Source: Gentiana macrophylla (lineage: Eukaryota > Streptophyta > Magnoliopsida > Gentianales > Gentianaceae). From it: a DNA stretch of 64,000 nt. Every line of letters starts with the position of its first letter. The stretch's first letter is position 1. The notes under the pieces were generated by a model, which worked only from the letters and a program-made list of their open reading frames with translations, was not told where the DNA came from and searched no databases. The translations under genes and the position numbers were made by a program. The stretch covers positions 95,868,316 through 95,932,315 of the forward strand of contig CM047810.1 in the NCBI GenBank assembly GCA_026214975.1. The letters are read 5' to 3'. Positions 1 to 10,381 of the stretch are shown piece after piece.

Positions 1-2225
1 ACATATACTTCCCTCCTATGGAGGAAGGGTTCACTTTTCATGACCTTATGGAAGCTACGAAAAACTTCGATTCAAGCTACATTATTGGAAAAGGAGCTGC
101 TGGAACTGTTTACAAGGCTGTAATGAAATCCGGGCAGACCATTGCTGTTAAGAAGCTTTCATCTAACAGAGAAAACAGTAACAATACTATTATCGAAGAC
201 AGTTTCAGAACCGAGATTTCAACACTTGGTAAGATCAGACATCGTAACATCGTGAAGCTTTACGGTTTTTGCTATCATCAGGGTTATAATCTGCTTTTTT
301 ATGAGTACATGGCTAGAGGTAGCTTAGGTGAAATGCTTCATGGCGGCGGTTCTTGCGTTAATTTGGAGTGGCCTACGCGTTTCTTAATCGCGCTCGGTGC
401 AGCTCAAGGTCTTGCGTATTTACATCATGATTGCAAGCCTATGATCATCCATCGCGACATAAAATCAAACAATATTCTTCTTGATGACAACTTTGAAGCT
501 CATGTTGGTGATTTCGGTTTGGCCAAAATAATTGACATGCCTCTCACAAAGTCTCTGTCTACTGTTGCTGGATCATATGGATACATAGCTCCTGGTTCGT
601 ATACTTTTCTTCCTGTTATTATTATTGTTATTATTATTATTATTAATCGTTGCGTAATATAGTATAGATGATGAACAAAAACAATCTTTCAACTGAAAGC
701 ATGCCTTGGAAAATCAATTAAAGTTTACACGACGCCTTGAAATCTTCACAATAAAGGTTTGCTTTCTTTCCCCAAATTCTTTTTCACAAGAAGATAGGCA
801 AGATGCAAGAAACCTTTCATGGAAGCTTAATGTGATGAAATTTGTTTTGTGAAGCTTCAAAATACTAAATACAAAACAGATAGATGATAAACAGACAAAT
901 TGCTTAGAAAATGATCAAAAATATCTCAGCAACTAATACAAGCAACTAAAACCGAAGCCAAAGATGATTTGGAAAGGGTTGGACATGCATCCTTGGAGGG
1001 GCGGTAGTACGATCTCCATGAAAGATAGTACTGTGTACTATTGATATTCATATCTTGTTTAAGGGGACCATTCATACATTGTCTAAAGGCTGTGAGAGCC
1101 TTTTGAATGTTTTAGGGTCTTTGGAGGTCCTACAAGGATGAGGGTTGGACTCACACGCTCGCCACGTGTCATTTCCTGATTGGCTGAGCATTAAATGAAG
1201 AGAGATAAATGGCAGGTTAAGGGCCAGGAGCCCACTTCTGTCATGTTCTCCTATTTAGACCACCGCAGGTCGGATCGGTCATTATGAAGATCGGATCAAT
1301 GCACTTCGGCCCCGAAGGGCCTAGGGGACTCGACGCAGGTCGGTCAGAGCCTCCCTTGTCCGACTAATACCTATGATTAAGATAAACATGAGGGAATCCG
1401 TTTTCTCATGGGACTCTTATCCAAATGTTCAAACTACTAATGTTTATCTCCTAAATCCCAAAGGGATAAACATTAAGGAATCCTTGATGACTACGGCACA
1501 GTAGAATCCGGACGAGACGTCCCCTACATGTGCGATCCCAAGAAACTAAGAGAGACGATTCACGAAAGAAGAAAAACGTAATCGTGGTGCGAACTTGGAT
1601 TACATTATTCCAGGCTCACTCTAAAACACAAACACCTTCCTTTTGAATTCTAGGTTTTTCTAAGGTTTATTCTTGATTCATTGTCACTAGGGTAAACGTG
1701 GCCCGTATTTTCTTCTTGACGAGATCTAACATCGTCGGTACATCTAGATTTAAATTTTATAGCTCCAAAAAGAAAATATATATTCCACATGTTGCACTTG
1801 TTTTTTTCTTTTTCTTTTTCTTTTTTAGACGTCAATACAAGCTTGTTCTTATATTGATTATCTTCGTGCCAGAATATGCATACACAATGAAGGTTACGGA
1901 AAAGTGCGACGTTTATAGTTACGGCGTAGTTTTGATGGAACTGACAACCGGAAGAATGCCTGTAGAACGAACAGAATCCGGCGGTGGTGATCTGGTATCG
2001 TGGGTTCGAAACTATATTCATGAGCATTCGCTGACAGCCGGAATTCTTGATAATCGACTTGATTTGACCAATCACACAATCGTCAGTCACATGATCACAG
2101 TGTTAAAAATCGCGTTGATTTGCACAAGTCCAACACCGACTGAACGTCCGTCGATGAGGCAGGTTGTTTTAATGCTGATTGAATCTAATGAACGACAAGG
2201 TAATTTCATTTCTCAACTAGAATGA
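1..2225 (+). CDS. LRR receptor-like kinase, 3' part (kinase domain), two exons
   Basis: Cytoplasmic Ser/Thr kinase domain of a plant LRR receptor-like kinase. It enters the window already in frame (codons read from base 3), so the ectodomain and membrane segment lie upstream. Exon 1 runs to 594 and exon 2 from 1873 to 2225 (stop TGA 2223-2225). Joining them restores the APE motif ([11 protein letters not shown]). Visible kinase landmarks: P-loop [12 protein letters not shown], lysine in IAVKKL, alphaC glutamate in FRTEIS, catalytic [20 protein letters not shown], then [15 protein letters not shown] and [14 protein letters not shown] near the C terminus. From memory of the family it is closest to the Arabidopsis At5g63930/At2g33170/At1g17230 type LRR-RLKs. 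All catalytic residues are present, so the kinase should be active. No frameshift is seen in either exon, unlike nearby transposon ORFs. Confidence 0.93.
595..1872 (+). other. Enlarged GT-AG intron of the kinase gene, with LTR-like insert
   Basis: The donor is GT at 595-596 and the acceptor AG at 1871-1872. The intron splits the codon of the APE glutamate. About 1000-1710 is GC-richer than the flanks and reads like a retrotransposon LTR fragment: GATCGG repeats, a GTCGG-rich block, then a stretch ending in CATTGTCACTA. I could not find paired ends or a target duplication, so the insert boundaries are inferred. A T/C-rich tract at 1800-1826 lies well upstream of the acceptor. Confidence 0.7.
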
Positions 2226-2630
2226 GTTTGTGCCTACCGCCCGCCGCCCCCCTTTTAAATGGGTTGACTTGAAAATGTTGTTGTATCAATCTTTTTTGCT
2301 TGGTTAGCAAAGTTATTTCTGTAAAAGAGTACTCCATGTTGTGTTTGATTCTTCATTGGATTGTTGTAATACAAGCTTAAGTTGTAGAAGTTGCTTAATA
2401 TATATGTATTTGCCTTGAGATTCTCTAGAATTGGTGCTGATGTTAGATTGATTGTATTTTTTTTTTTTTTTTTTTAGGGAAGATTGATTGTATTTTGAGA
2501 ATATATATCGGATACTCAAAACCATCTTGACCCTACATTTAAAATAACGCCTTAAAAAAATAGGGGAAATTTATAGAATGAAAAAAATTGTGAAATGGGT
2601 CAGGAAGAGCGTTCTTACGTGTTTTGTGAT
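2226..2630. other. 3' flank of the kinase gene
   Basis: AT-rich sequence after the kinase stop with T-rich runs (2457-2475). It probably contains the 3' UTR and polyadenylation region. No coding potential is recognised. Confidence 0.5.
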
Positions 2631-3640
2631 TAGAAAGACAAATTAATAATAAATGGGCAAAAATACTGCTTTTACTGCATTAAACGTATAGTAACACTAG
2701 ATAAAATGTAGTAACAACCACGAAAACAAATAGTAATGAGTAAAAAAGCAAGTAATAACTCATTTCATAAAATGTCGTAACATCCAATGAAAAGGTCGTA
2801 ACAGCCAATAAACAAGTAGTAACAGCCTAAAAAGTAGTAACAGCCCGTAAAATGTAGTAACGGTCAATAAACAAGCAGTAACAGCCCATAAAATATATAA
2901 AGTACATTAAAAAAATATAGTAACGTTACAAAATTAACACTAACAACCCTAAACTTTTAAAAAAAAAAAAAAAAATTCCAAACTATCAGCTTCATCTTCT
3001 TCTCTCGTTCAAAAAAAAAAAAAAAAAAAAATCCAAACTTTCAACTTCATCATCCCCAAATCTTTCAATCATAATCCCCAAATCGGAATCCGCTGCTATC
3101 TAGTCCGTCCGTCCGTAGCCGGATGCCATGTTTATGGCGATAATTGATGCCGGAGGTGAATAATTAAGCAATTGATTTTTCCGGCATCGGATGCCATGTT
3201 TTCCGGCCGTCTGCAATTGGGAGATCAGCAGCAGTAGGGTCTGCAATCGTCTGCAGTCGATTTCCTTCCTAAATCGATTCAATGAAGAATCAAAAGGTCT
3301 GCTCTCATAATCACGTCTCCTTCTTCTATGCAAATTCGGCATCTCTGCACATGCCGGAATCGTCCAGGCAATAATCAAGTCTCCTTCTCCGGCATCTCTA
3401 TACAGGCGGCCAAAATTGTGGGGATTAGGAATGCTTCCGGCGGCAGTGAATTTTGTTTTGAACGCTGATGGATTTTTGAACGTGAAAGGAACGAATTAGG
3501 AACGCTGATGAATTTTGTTAATTAGGTTTATAAAAATAAATAAAAAGGGGTATTTTGGTAAAATTAATTAAGTTTTGTCCTTTCAAATCATCCATGTACT
3601 TGTAGCCTAATAAATATATTAATTTGTCTTTTTGGACAAA
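2631..3640. mobile_element. Non-autonomous TIR element, about 1.0 kb
   Basis: A 15-bp exact inverted repeat (AAAGACAAATTAATA) at 2634-2648 is mirrored at 3617-3631, with weaker similarity extending outward and inward. The interior has no transposase. It holds a degenerate tandem repeat (2680-2930), A-rich runs and a GC-richer block (3080-3430). Superfamily is undetermined because no target duplication could be defined. A chance inverted repeat is less likely given its position at both edges of the block, but is not excluded. Confidence 0.5.
2680..2930. repeat. Degenerate tandem repeat, core GTAACAGCC
   Basis: About ten imperfect copies of a roughly 19-25 bp unit containing (A/G)TAGTAACAGCC(A/C)ATAAA or close variants. 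It lies inside the TIR element and looks like a decayed minisatellite. Confidence 0.7.
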
Positions 3641-4007
3641 AACCTATAAAAAAATAACTCTCATTTTCGTGATTTTGGAGACACCGTATATGTTTCGTAC
3701 ATTTAAAGGGATTCACACGCTTTATGTTTTTAGCATCTTACTTGCTTCTAGAACTTTATTTGCTTCAGGCGTTCCTCCTATTTCGAAAAATGGTGTGGTT
3801 CATACTTTATGAACCTCATTTTATAAAATCATGTTATATATCATATGAAGAACCATACCGTATTGGCTCTTATTTATTTTCAACGTTCACAATTTAGTAT
3901 ATCAAGTTTCATTGTAACTATATACACCCTTTTTATTTGATTTGCCCCGAACTACCAGCACGTCTGTGTGACTACTACTACTCCCCCCCAGTTATGTCTT
4001 TATCAAC
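3641..4007. other. AT-rich intergenic, nothing recognised
   Basis: No coding motif, repeat or terminal structure could be supported here. Confidence 0.5.
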
Positions 4008-4500
4008 CTACTCTATCGATTTTAAAATCGACTTAATTTCTTTGTAAGAAATAATATCTTTACCATAAAGCATTGTTTCTCTAAAATACTTAAACGGCTG
4101 GGGAAACAAACACAATAACAACAGGGCCTGATCCTCATCTTCAATGTTAGCATCTATATTACTAAAATCCATAAGTAGGGAATCAAATACGATAATATAT
4201 ATAGATGACCCTTCAGACATACGAAGCATATACAAACTCTTTATTAAATAAAGTCTATTCTCCACGGTTTTATTCATATATAAGGATTTTATTTTTTTTC
4301 CCACAAATCTTTAGCAGTAACCCCAATGACCACCTCTCTCAAAACTTCTTAGAAAGACATACGATGATACCTGACATGGCCTTCTTGTCAAGACCATCAA
4401 ACTCCTCATCAAACATATTCTCTGGCTTTTTCTCCTTCCCAAGCAGTGCAATATCGAAGCTCTACTGAATCAGCATGACCTCCATCTTCAACTGCCACAT
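4008..4500 (-). pseudogene. Copia gag (UBN2-type) remnant
   Basis: On the minus strand, 4304-4008 encodes the typical plant Copia gag stretch: a [11 protein letters not shown] segment followed by [16 protein letters not shown] and a [21 protein letters not shown] helix. These match the UBN2 gag family signature (EDEDxAxxLLxSLP, then TLxYGxxxxxxxxV). Residues upstream (4304 to about 4500) continue the gag homology in another frame, so it is frameshifted. No protease, integrase or RT follows toward lower coordinates. This is a 5' fragment of a minus-strand Copia element. Confidence 0.75.
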
Positions 4501-4599
4501 CCCGAAGTTGATGTTTCTGTCTAACTTCTCAAAATAATACATACTTACCGTCATAATGGCTAATATTCAAAAGCTTGGAAAACCACCTCAGAAAATCCT

Positions 4600-5050
4600 T
4601 GGCTTTGATACCGGTTTGTTAGGAAAAGCAAATTGAGCGATAGCCCTTACCGACGATAACACAAAATAAATAACGGAAGGAAAAAGGCAAAACACCAAAT
4701 TTACGTGATTCGATCAATGTGATCTTAAAAATTCACGGGCGAATAGAATATATTACTAAAGTGGAGAAATACAAAAGATACAACTCTCCTAAAGCTAAAG
4801 ACAATAACCAAAATATCTAAGACAATTGAGAGTTTATCTTAATTTAATACGTCAAAAAACACCCGGCAATTGATCCTATTAAATATAAATCTAAGTCGGC
4901 TGCTACTTAATCAATAGCCGATTTGGGAACAAATTAAGGTGGTGGGCTTTGGCCTGCTTAACAGACTTGGTGCATCTTAAAATTTTAAATTTGATGCTTT
5001 TTATGTCTCATTTGTTTCTCGGAATAGGCTTGTCTTGTCATTATCAATAA
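4600..5050 (-). mobile_element. PBS and putative 5' LTR of the Copia remnant
   Basis: Just right of the gag remnant the minus strand reads CCGGTATCAAAGCC (about 4596-4612), close to the tRNA-Met primer site TGGTATCAGAGC. It is followed to the right by TGTTAGGAAAAGC, which would be the inner LTR edge. The outer LTR edge is not defined. The order LTR-PBS-gag on the minus strand agrees with the gag fragment at 4008-4500. Confidence 0.45.
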
Positions 5051-5167
5051 TTTAAGATTAAATTGATATATTACTACTTAGAATAAAAAAAGGGACGATT
5101 ATTGAAAATGACATACATTGGAGCAATTGAAGCAAAATTGATATTAAAAATGATATTCAAAATTAAA

Positions 5168-5235
5168 CACTTATATATATATATATAAATTAGGTAGATA
5201 GATATATAATATATATATATATATATATAAATATA
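5168..5235. repeat. AT microsatellite
   Basis: Interrupted (TA)n tract within AT-rich intergenic sequence. The surrounding 5051-5477 shows nothing else recognisable. Confidence 0.8.
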
Positions 5236-5477
5236 TACACATCCCTAAATCTAAAAGCATAAAGCATCACTACACTCTCTGCTTAGTCGTTTACTCACTT
5301 TCTCTGCACTCTCTTACGCTCTCTAATATTCCAGAGTGTTCTTCCTCACAAAAGCAACCGGCCGTCGACTCTGTCGCCGTTAACTCATTTCTCCGCCCCC
5401 ACCTTTTGAACTATTGTTTTGATCAAATAATTGTTGTCATTTTTTATATATATAATGAATATGTTTTAACACCATAT

Positions 5478-5656
5478 GTTTGGGACATTCATTCCCGACC
5501 CGACGGGATCCCGAACATTCGGGTATCCCGAGTGTCGGGACCCGACACTTATCGGGTACGGGTTCAAGAAGAAAAATTGAATCCTAAATCTTGTCGGGAC
5601 GGGTTTCGGATAGTAGGTTTACGGGTCGGATCCCGACTCGATGCCACCCCTAGATA
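5478..5656. mobile_element. hAT-like terminal fragment, (G)GGTCGGG-rich
   Basis: A GC-rich block of repeated CCCGAC/GTCGGG words ends at GATGCCACCCCTAG. Read on the minus strand this gives TAGGGGTGGCATCGAGTCGGG, the familiar terminal style of plant hAT-type non-autonomous elements. Only this one end is evident. Confidence 0.45.
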
Positions 5657-5750
5657 AGTATCTTCTTTTCTAATGATTCTACGGTGAGCTTTTCAAGCGG
5701 TTTTACTTGTGCAGGTAAATTACAATATATTTATACATTATTGTCATAGG

Positions 5751-6211
5751 CAGAGCGGAGCCAGGATTATGGGTTAAGGGGGGCGAAATTCTAAATAAAT
5801 TGTCGTGGTAAATTGTTCAAAAAAATTTCCCTATATTGTTTTTCATAGCAATAAGAAAGGATTGTATAAATTTTTTTGATTGTCATATCAATTAACTTCT
5901 TAAAATGTTAAGAAATCTTGAGAAAAAAGAAGTTTGGAAACGTTGAGTAAAAATAAATAAAATCTGAAGTTTAACACAGAAAATAAGTTTTATAAAAAAA
6001 ATTTGCAGCCAAGGGGATTCGAATCCGGATCCCTTGGAAAAAATTTCAACACTACATCATTGGATCATACACGTAACATGAAATTTATAGGGACAAATAA
6101 TATACAACACATTAAAGCAACATATTAACAAATAAGAAGGTTATTTTAGTAATTTCTCAGAAAATTTAAGTGGCACGATTCCCCCCTTTCCCCTATATAA
6201 GTCCGCCCCTG
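5751..6211. mobile_element. hAT-type MITE with 8-bp TSD GTCATAGG
   Basis: Starts CAGAGCGGAGCCAGG and ends TAAGTCCGCCCCTG, imperfect inverted ends of the CAGGGGCGGA type. It is flanked on both sides by the identical octamer GTCATAGG (5743-5750 and 6212-6219). An 8-bp duplication with these ends is diagnostic of hAT. There is no coding capacity. A B-box-like GGATTCGAATCC lies inside near 6013-6024, but the region does not fold as a tRNA by eye. Confidence 0.88.
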
Positions 6212-6526
6212 GTCATAGGTCCGGTATGATCCATTCATCGATATAACTTTTATAATTATAACGAGTGTAAAATAAATGTTATAGTAATTTATTATGATTA
6301 ATTTGTTATCTCATACTCTCCGCGTTCCTATTTAACTGTCGCAGTTGCAAAAAAGAATTTCTTTTTTATCTGTCGTGGTTATGTTTTCAAAGCATTATTA
6401 TTTATTGTATTTTTCTACATCTACCCTTATTTATTTAGGGGTAAGAGATTGAAAATAACATTGTATTAATTATATTCAAGGGGTGTTATTGTCATTTTGA
6501 TGTTAAGTCAAAGCATTAACTACTAT

Positions 6527-6671
6527 TGCAACTAGGATCACAAAATAATTTTCATTGATTCAATAATATGAGTACAGAGTGTTTGTCTTAGCCAATAAGC
6601 ATAAGATAAAATACTAGAAAATATTTTAGATAATTTAGACTTAGTCTAGTTTATCTATAGTATCCTCAACA
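6527..6671 (-). repeat. Copia A 3' LTR
   Basis: 145 bp. It is recognisably the same sequence as 19553-19709, with shared ATTTTCATTGATTCAATAATA and TATCTATAGTATCCTCAACA words. Confidence 0.92.
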
Positions 6672-7435
6672 CGCCCCCACAATCCCGTGGGAAGAGAATG
6701 GACACAGAGATTGGACTTGAGTAACTCGAAGCACGGAGGGGCAAGTGGTTTGGTGAGCAATTGGGCAAGCTGTTCTTCTGCGCTGAGGAACGAAATCAAT
6801 AGTCGTTTGGTAGTGACTAATTCACGGACATGGTGGAAATCTATTTCGATGTGCTTGGTGCGAGCATGAAAAAATGGATTGTAAGAAAGATAGGTTGCCC
6901 CAATGTTGTCACACCAGAGCATCGGCAGAGAGGGCAGGCCGACATGCATTTCTTAAAGGAGACTGCATAACCACTGTACTTCAGTAGTAGTATTAGACAG
7001 AGTCTTGTATTCGGCCTCAGTACTAATTTTAGAGACGGTGAGATGTTGTTTGGAACGCCAACTGATGAGATTTTTGCCAAGAAAAATACAGTAGGCACCG
7101 ACAGAACGGCGATTATCGGGGTCCGCCGCCCAATCAGAATCACAATAGGCATGGAGAGTGAGCGGAGAGTGCCGAGAGAGAAATAGACCATCATAAATAA
7201 TGTGTTTGAGATAGAGTAGGATGCGCTTAACAGTGAGCCAGTGATCATCAGTCGGGGTGTGCATGAACTTACTAACTTTGTGAACAACAAAGGCAATGTC
7301 CGGGCGTGTGAAGCTAAGATATTACAGGACACCGAAAATAGTGAGATACAGAAAGGGGTCGGTGAAGAGGGAATCGGATGAGGCCGTCATATGATTAGAA
7401 GCCGACATGGGTGCGGTGCAGGGCTTGGACTTATA
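6672..7435 (-). pseudogene. Copia A RT C-terminus and RNase H
   Basis: Minus-strand reading gives TRPDIAF (frame-shifted), HTPTDDHWLTVKRILLYLK, the RNase H strand YCDSDWAADPDNRRSVGAYC, then WCDNIGATYLS, HARTKHIEIDFHHVRE and LTKPLAPPCFELLKSNL before the stop near the polypurine tract. These are the classic Copia RNase H landmarks. The frame changes at about 7264 and 6950. Its N-terminal continuation lies 7 kb away at 14474, on the other side of solo LTR 1. Confidence 0.9.
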
Positions 7436-7984
7436 TGTTAGGAAATCTATGCGGGAACGCAGTAGAATTCATAATTTTATTTCCTTTGACCAGGATCGAC
7501 TTCGTTTAAGCAACAAACATATAAAGCTAGTAGACGGTGGTTACCTTGCTTGATCTAAAAGATCGACGCTTTTACCGTCTAAGGAGAGTAGCGATGCACG
7601 GAGCCGCCCAAGCGTTCGGCCTCTACCGCTAGTCCACATGAACAACCCACCAGAATCCATCATTGGATTGCTACTAGAAAAATCCAGCTGCTAGACCGGC
7701 ATTTTCTCTCTCCTAAAACTCTCTCTAACGAACTCTCTATTTTTCACAAGAACTATTAGCTCTTGGAGTTGTGATGTACAAAAGAGCTTGACACCACACT
7801 ATATTTATAGTGTGTGTGGCGCCATCTATTAGAGTGGAGAGGAAGAAAACATTTTACTAGTAAAATAAGGAAAATATATTTGATTGATTTATCTCATTAA
7901 TATTCAATATCTAATATTAAATATTCCAATATATTGTCAATATCTTATATTGACTATATTTATCTTATTACCATAAATCAATTT

Positions 7985-8001
7985 ACAAAATATATATATA
8001 T

Positions 8002-8038
<37 letters not shown>

Positions 8039-8124
8039 TACATATATGTATATATATGTATATATATATAAGATATACATATGCACATTTATAATATCTA
8101 GCTAGATATTTATATATATAGATA

Positions 8125-8212
<88 letters not shown>
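7985..8212. repeat. AT microsatellite
   Basis: Long interrupted (TA)n, with a near-perfect run at about 8127-8208, inside solo LTR 1. Confidence 0.9.
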
Positions 8213-8214
<2 letters not shown>

Positions 8215-8391
8215 TCTAATATTAATATATGGTAATACCATTAATTAAATTGCACAATCCAAGTGTATCTTATATACACACAAATTGCGCCACCTTAGCC
8301 AACAAATTGGCATCCGGAATATTCTTTAATTAATATAATACTATTAATATCTTGTATGTAATTTATTCATAATAAATAAATACCACCATAT

Positions 8392-8731
8392 TGAAGAGAG
8401 TTTGAGAAAGTAATAATATTTGAGTAAACTTCAACTTATCTTTATTCATCATAAAAGAAGAGTATAAATAGATACAAGTATGGAGAAAAAGGTCCTAGTA
8501 GTGTCATGAGTGCTATGGGCGGCTAGTATGTGATAGGACGGTCCATATGCGGCTGGACATAAAGGCTAGGACATAATAAGACAAATTAGAGTTACTTTAT
8601 GACATATTAATTGTTTATATCACACAATTAATATGTCATGTTACAAATAATGTGTACAAGTAAAGTGTTACACGAAATACAAAGGTAAAACGAAATATTC
8701 ATAATATTAAATATTATGTAATATTTCCACA
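8392..8731 (-). repeat. Copia B 3' LTR
   Basis: Near-identical to 13059-13387. It carries about 12 extra bases near 8587-8598. Confidence 0.95.
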
Positions 8732-9358
8732 CCCCCCTCAAACTGGGTTGTATATGTTTATACAACCAAGTTTGATACTCAGTCTGCTGAACATAAGAGG
8801 TGGAATGGCCTTTGTGAGAATATCAGCATTCTGGTGAGGAACATCTTGAAGTTGAATGATATGTGCATCAATCTTTTCTTTAAGAAAATGTCATCAATAT
8901 CCACATGTTTTGTTTTATCATGATGAGCAGGATCCTCTCGCCATGCATAATCTTTGAATTATTGTCAGAGTATGATGGAGTTCTTTGAGGAGGTTCTTTG
9001 GAGTTGATAAGGACTTTTTGCGACCTGATTGCTTCACAAATGCCCAAAACAAGTGCTCACGAGTTCGAACTTGACCTTTACTTCTAGATCTGATGAAATT
9101 TGTTTCTTGCTTCTCCAAGTGACTAGATTACCCCAGTACATATGAGCGATGCTTTTGTGATAGATCTTTGTCTATGTGGCAATCAACCCGATCGACATCG
9201 GTGTAGACCTTAATGGATCTCTCTCGGTAGACTTAGTGAAATGTAAGCCTTGAGTCGGGAGTTGACTTTAAGTATCTCAATATTCGTAGAGACGACATCA
9301 ATGTTGCTCGGTAGGGCAATGCATGAATTGAGTGACAAGGCTAACTCCATATGCAATA
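8732..9358 (-). pseudogene. Copia B RNase H, decayed
   Basis: Minus-strand reading in mixed frames gives RPDIAYGVSLVTQFMHCPTE, a degraded DWAG region, and near 8925-8850 the terminal FLKEKIDAHIIQLQ block before the polypurine tract. Several stops and shifts are present. Confidence 0.75.
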
Positions 9359-10381
9359 TCAGGTCTGAAGTTGAATGATATGTGCATCAATCTTCTCTTT
9401 AAAAAAATGTCTGTCAATATCCACATGTTTCCCTACAAGTCTCTGATATTGATCCTTTCTGACAGCAAGATTACCATGCACCAGAGAATTACTTGGGTCT
9501 ACTGGAGAGATAGCAGGTTTGCACCCTAACATACCGATTTCCTTGGTGAGTCCAGCCACATACTCTCTCTGTGAGGCGAGATACCCTGGCACATTTACGG
9601 CTATTTCCATGCCAAGGAAGTACTTGAGATATCCCAGATCTTTAACTTGAAACACTTTTGCCAGAAGGGTCTTCAATTGTTGGATCTCAGCAGGGTCATC
9701 CCCCAGTAAGGATGATATCATCCACATAGACAATAAGAATGGATCTTTTCTGGTTGGTTGTTTTGATAAACATGGTGTGATCGAGTTGCATTGATGATAT
9801 CCGGCTTTAACCACGGTAGTAAGTTTGCCAAACCAGGCTCGAGGGGCGCCGAGGCCATATAGAGATTTCCTCGGTTTGCAAACTTTCCCTTGAGAGTGTG
9901 AGTGTTGGCAAAACCAAGAGGTACATTCATATAGACTTCCTCGATAAGGTCACCATTTAGGAAAGCATTCTTGATATCCAATTGGTGGGAAGGCGATCAA
10001 GTTGGAATGACAAGTGAGATCGATACCCTGGCGGTGTTTAGCTTTGCCACAGTGCAAAGGTCTCTTTGTAGTCAAGTCCATATGTTTGAGTGAATCCTTG
10101 CAGCTTGAGTCTAGCTTTGTATTTGTCAATAGTACCATCGACATTGTACTTGATAGTGAGCGACCATTTCTGGTATTATCTCTTCTTTCCGTGTGGGAGA
10201 GTGGTGAGGTCCCATGTATGGTTGTCAAAAAAAGCGATCATTTCGGTTTGTGTTTGCCTTCCACCTATCATGTTGAAGAGCTTCTTGTATATTCTTAGGA
10301 ATGGGTGAGAATCCAAGTCTGTGTAAACATAGCAAAGAAGGTGACAAGTGATCATAAGACACATAAGTATGAATAGAGTGA
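9359..10381 (-). pseudogene. Copia B reverse transcriptase
   Basis: Readable RT landmarks on the minus strand: MDIKNAFLNGDLIEEVYMNV (9981-9920), then a decayed YGL region, and after a frame change VKDLGYLKYFLGMEIA, LVHGNLAVRKDQYQRLVGK. The catalytic YVDD region is recognisable only in a shifted frame near 9735-9715. After RLVGK the expected link to the RPDIAY motif is replaced by a duplicated RNase H segment (see findings). Confidence 0.85.

Noticed and set aside
2680..2930. CRISPR-like array
   Set aside because: The units are degenerate, without regular spacers, in a eukaryotic genome and within a transposon.
2313..3378. Minus-strand open frames as small genes
   Set aside because: Low-complexity or repeat-derived, with no start context, domain or splice support.
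5990..6035. tRNA-like B box GGATTCGAATCC as a tRNA gene or SINE
   Set aside because: It lies within a hAT MITE with perfect duplications. No cloverleaf or A box could be traced.
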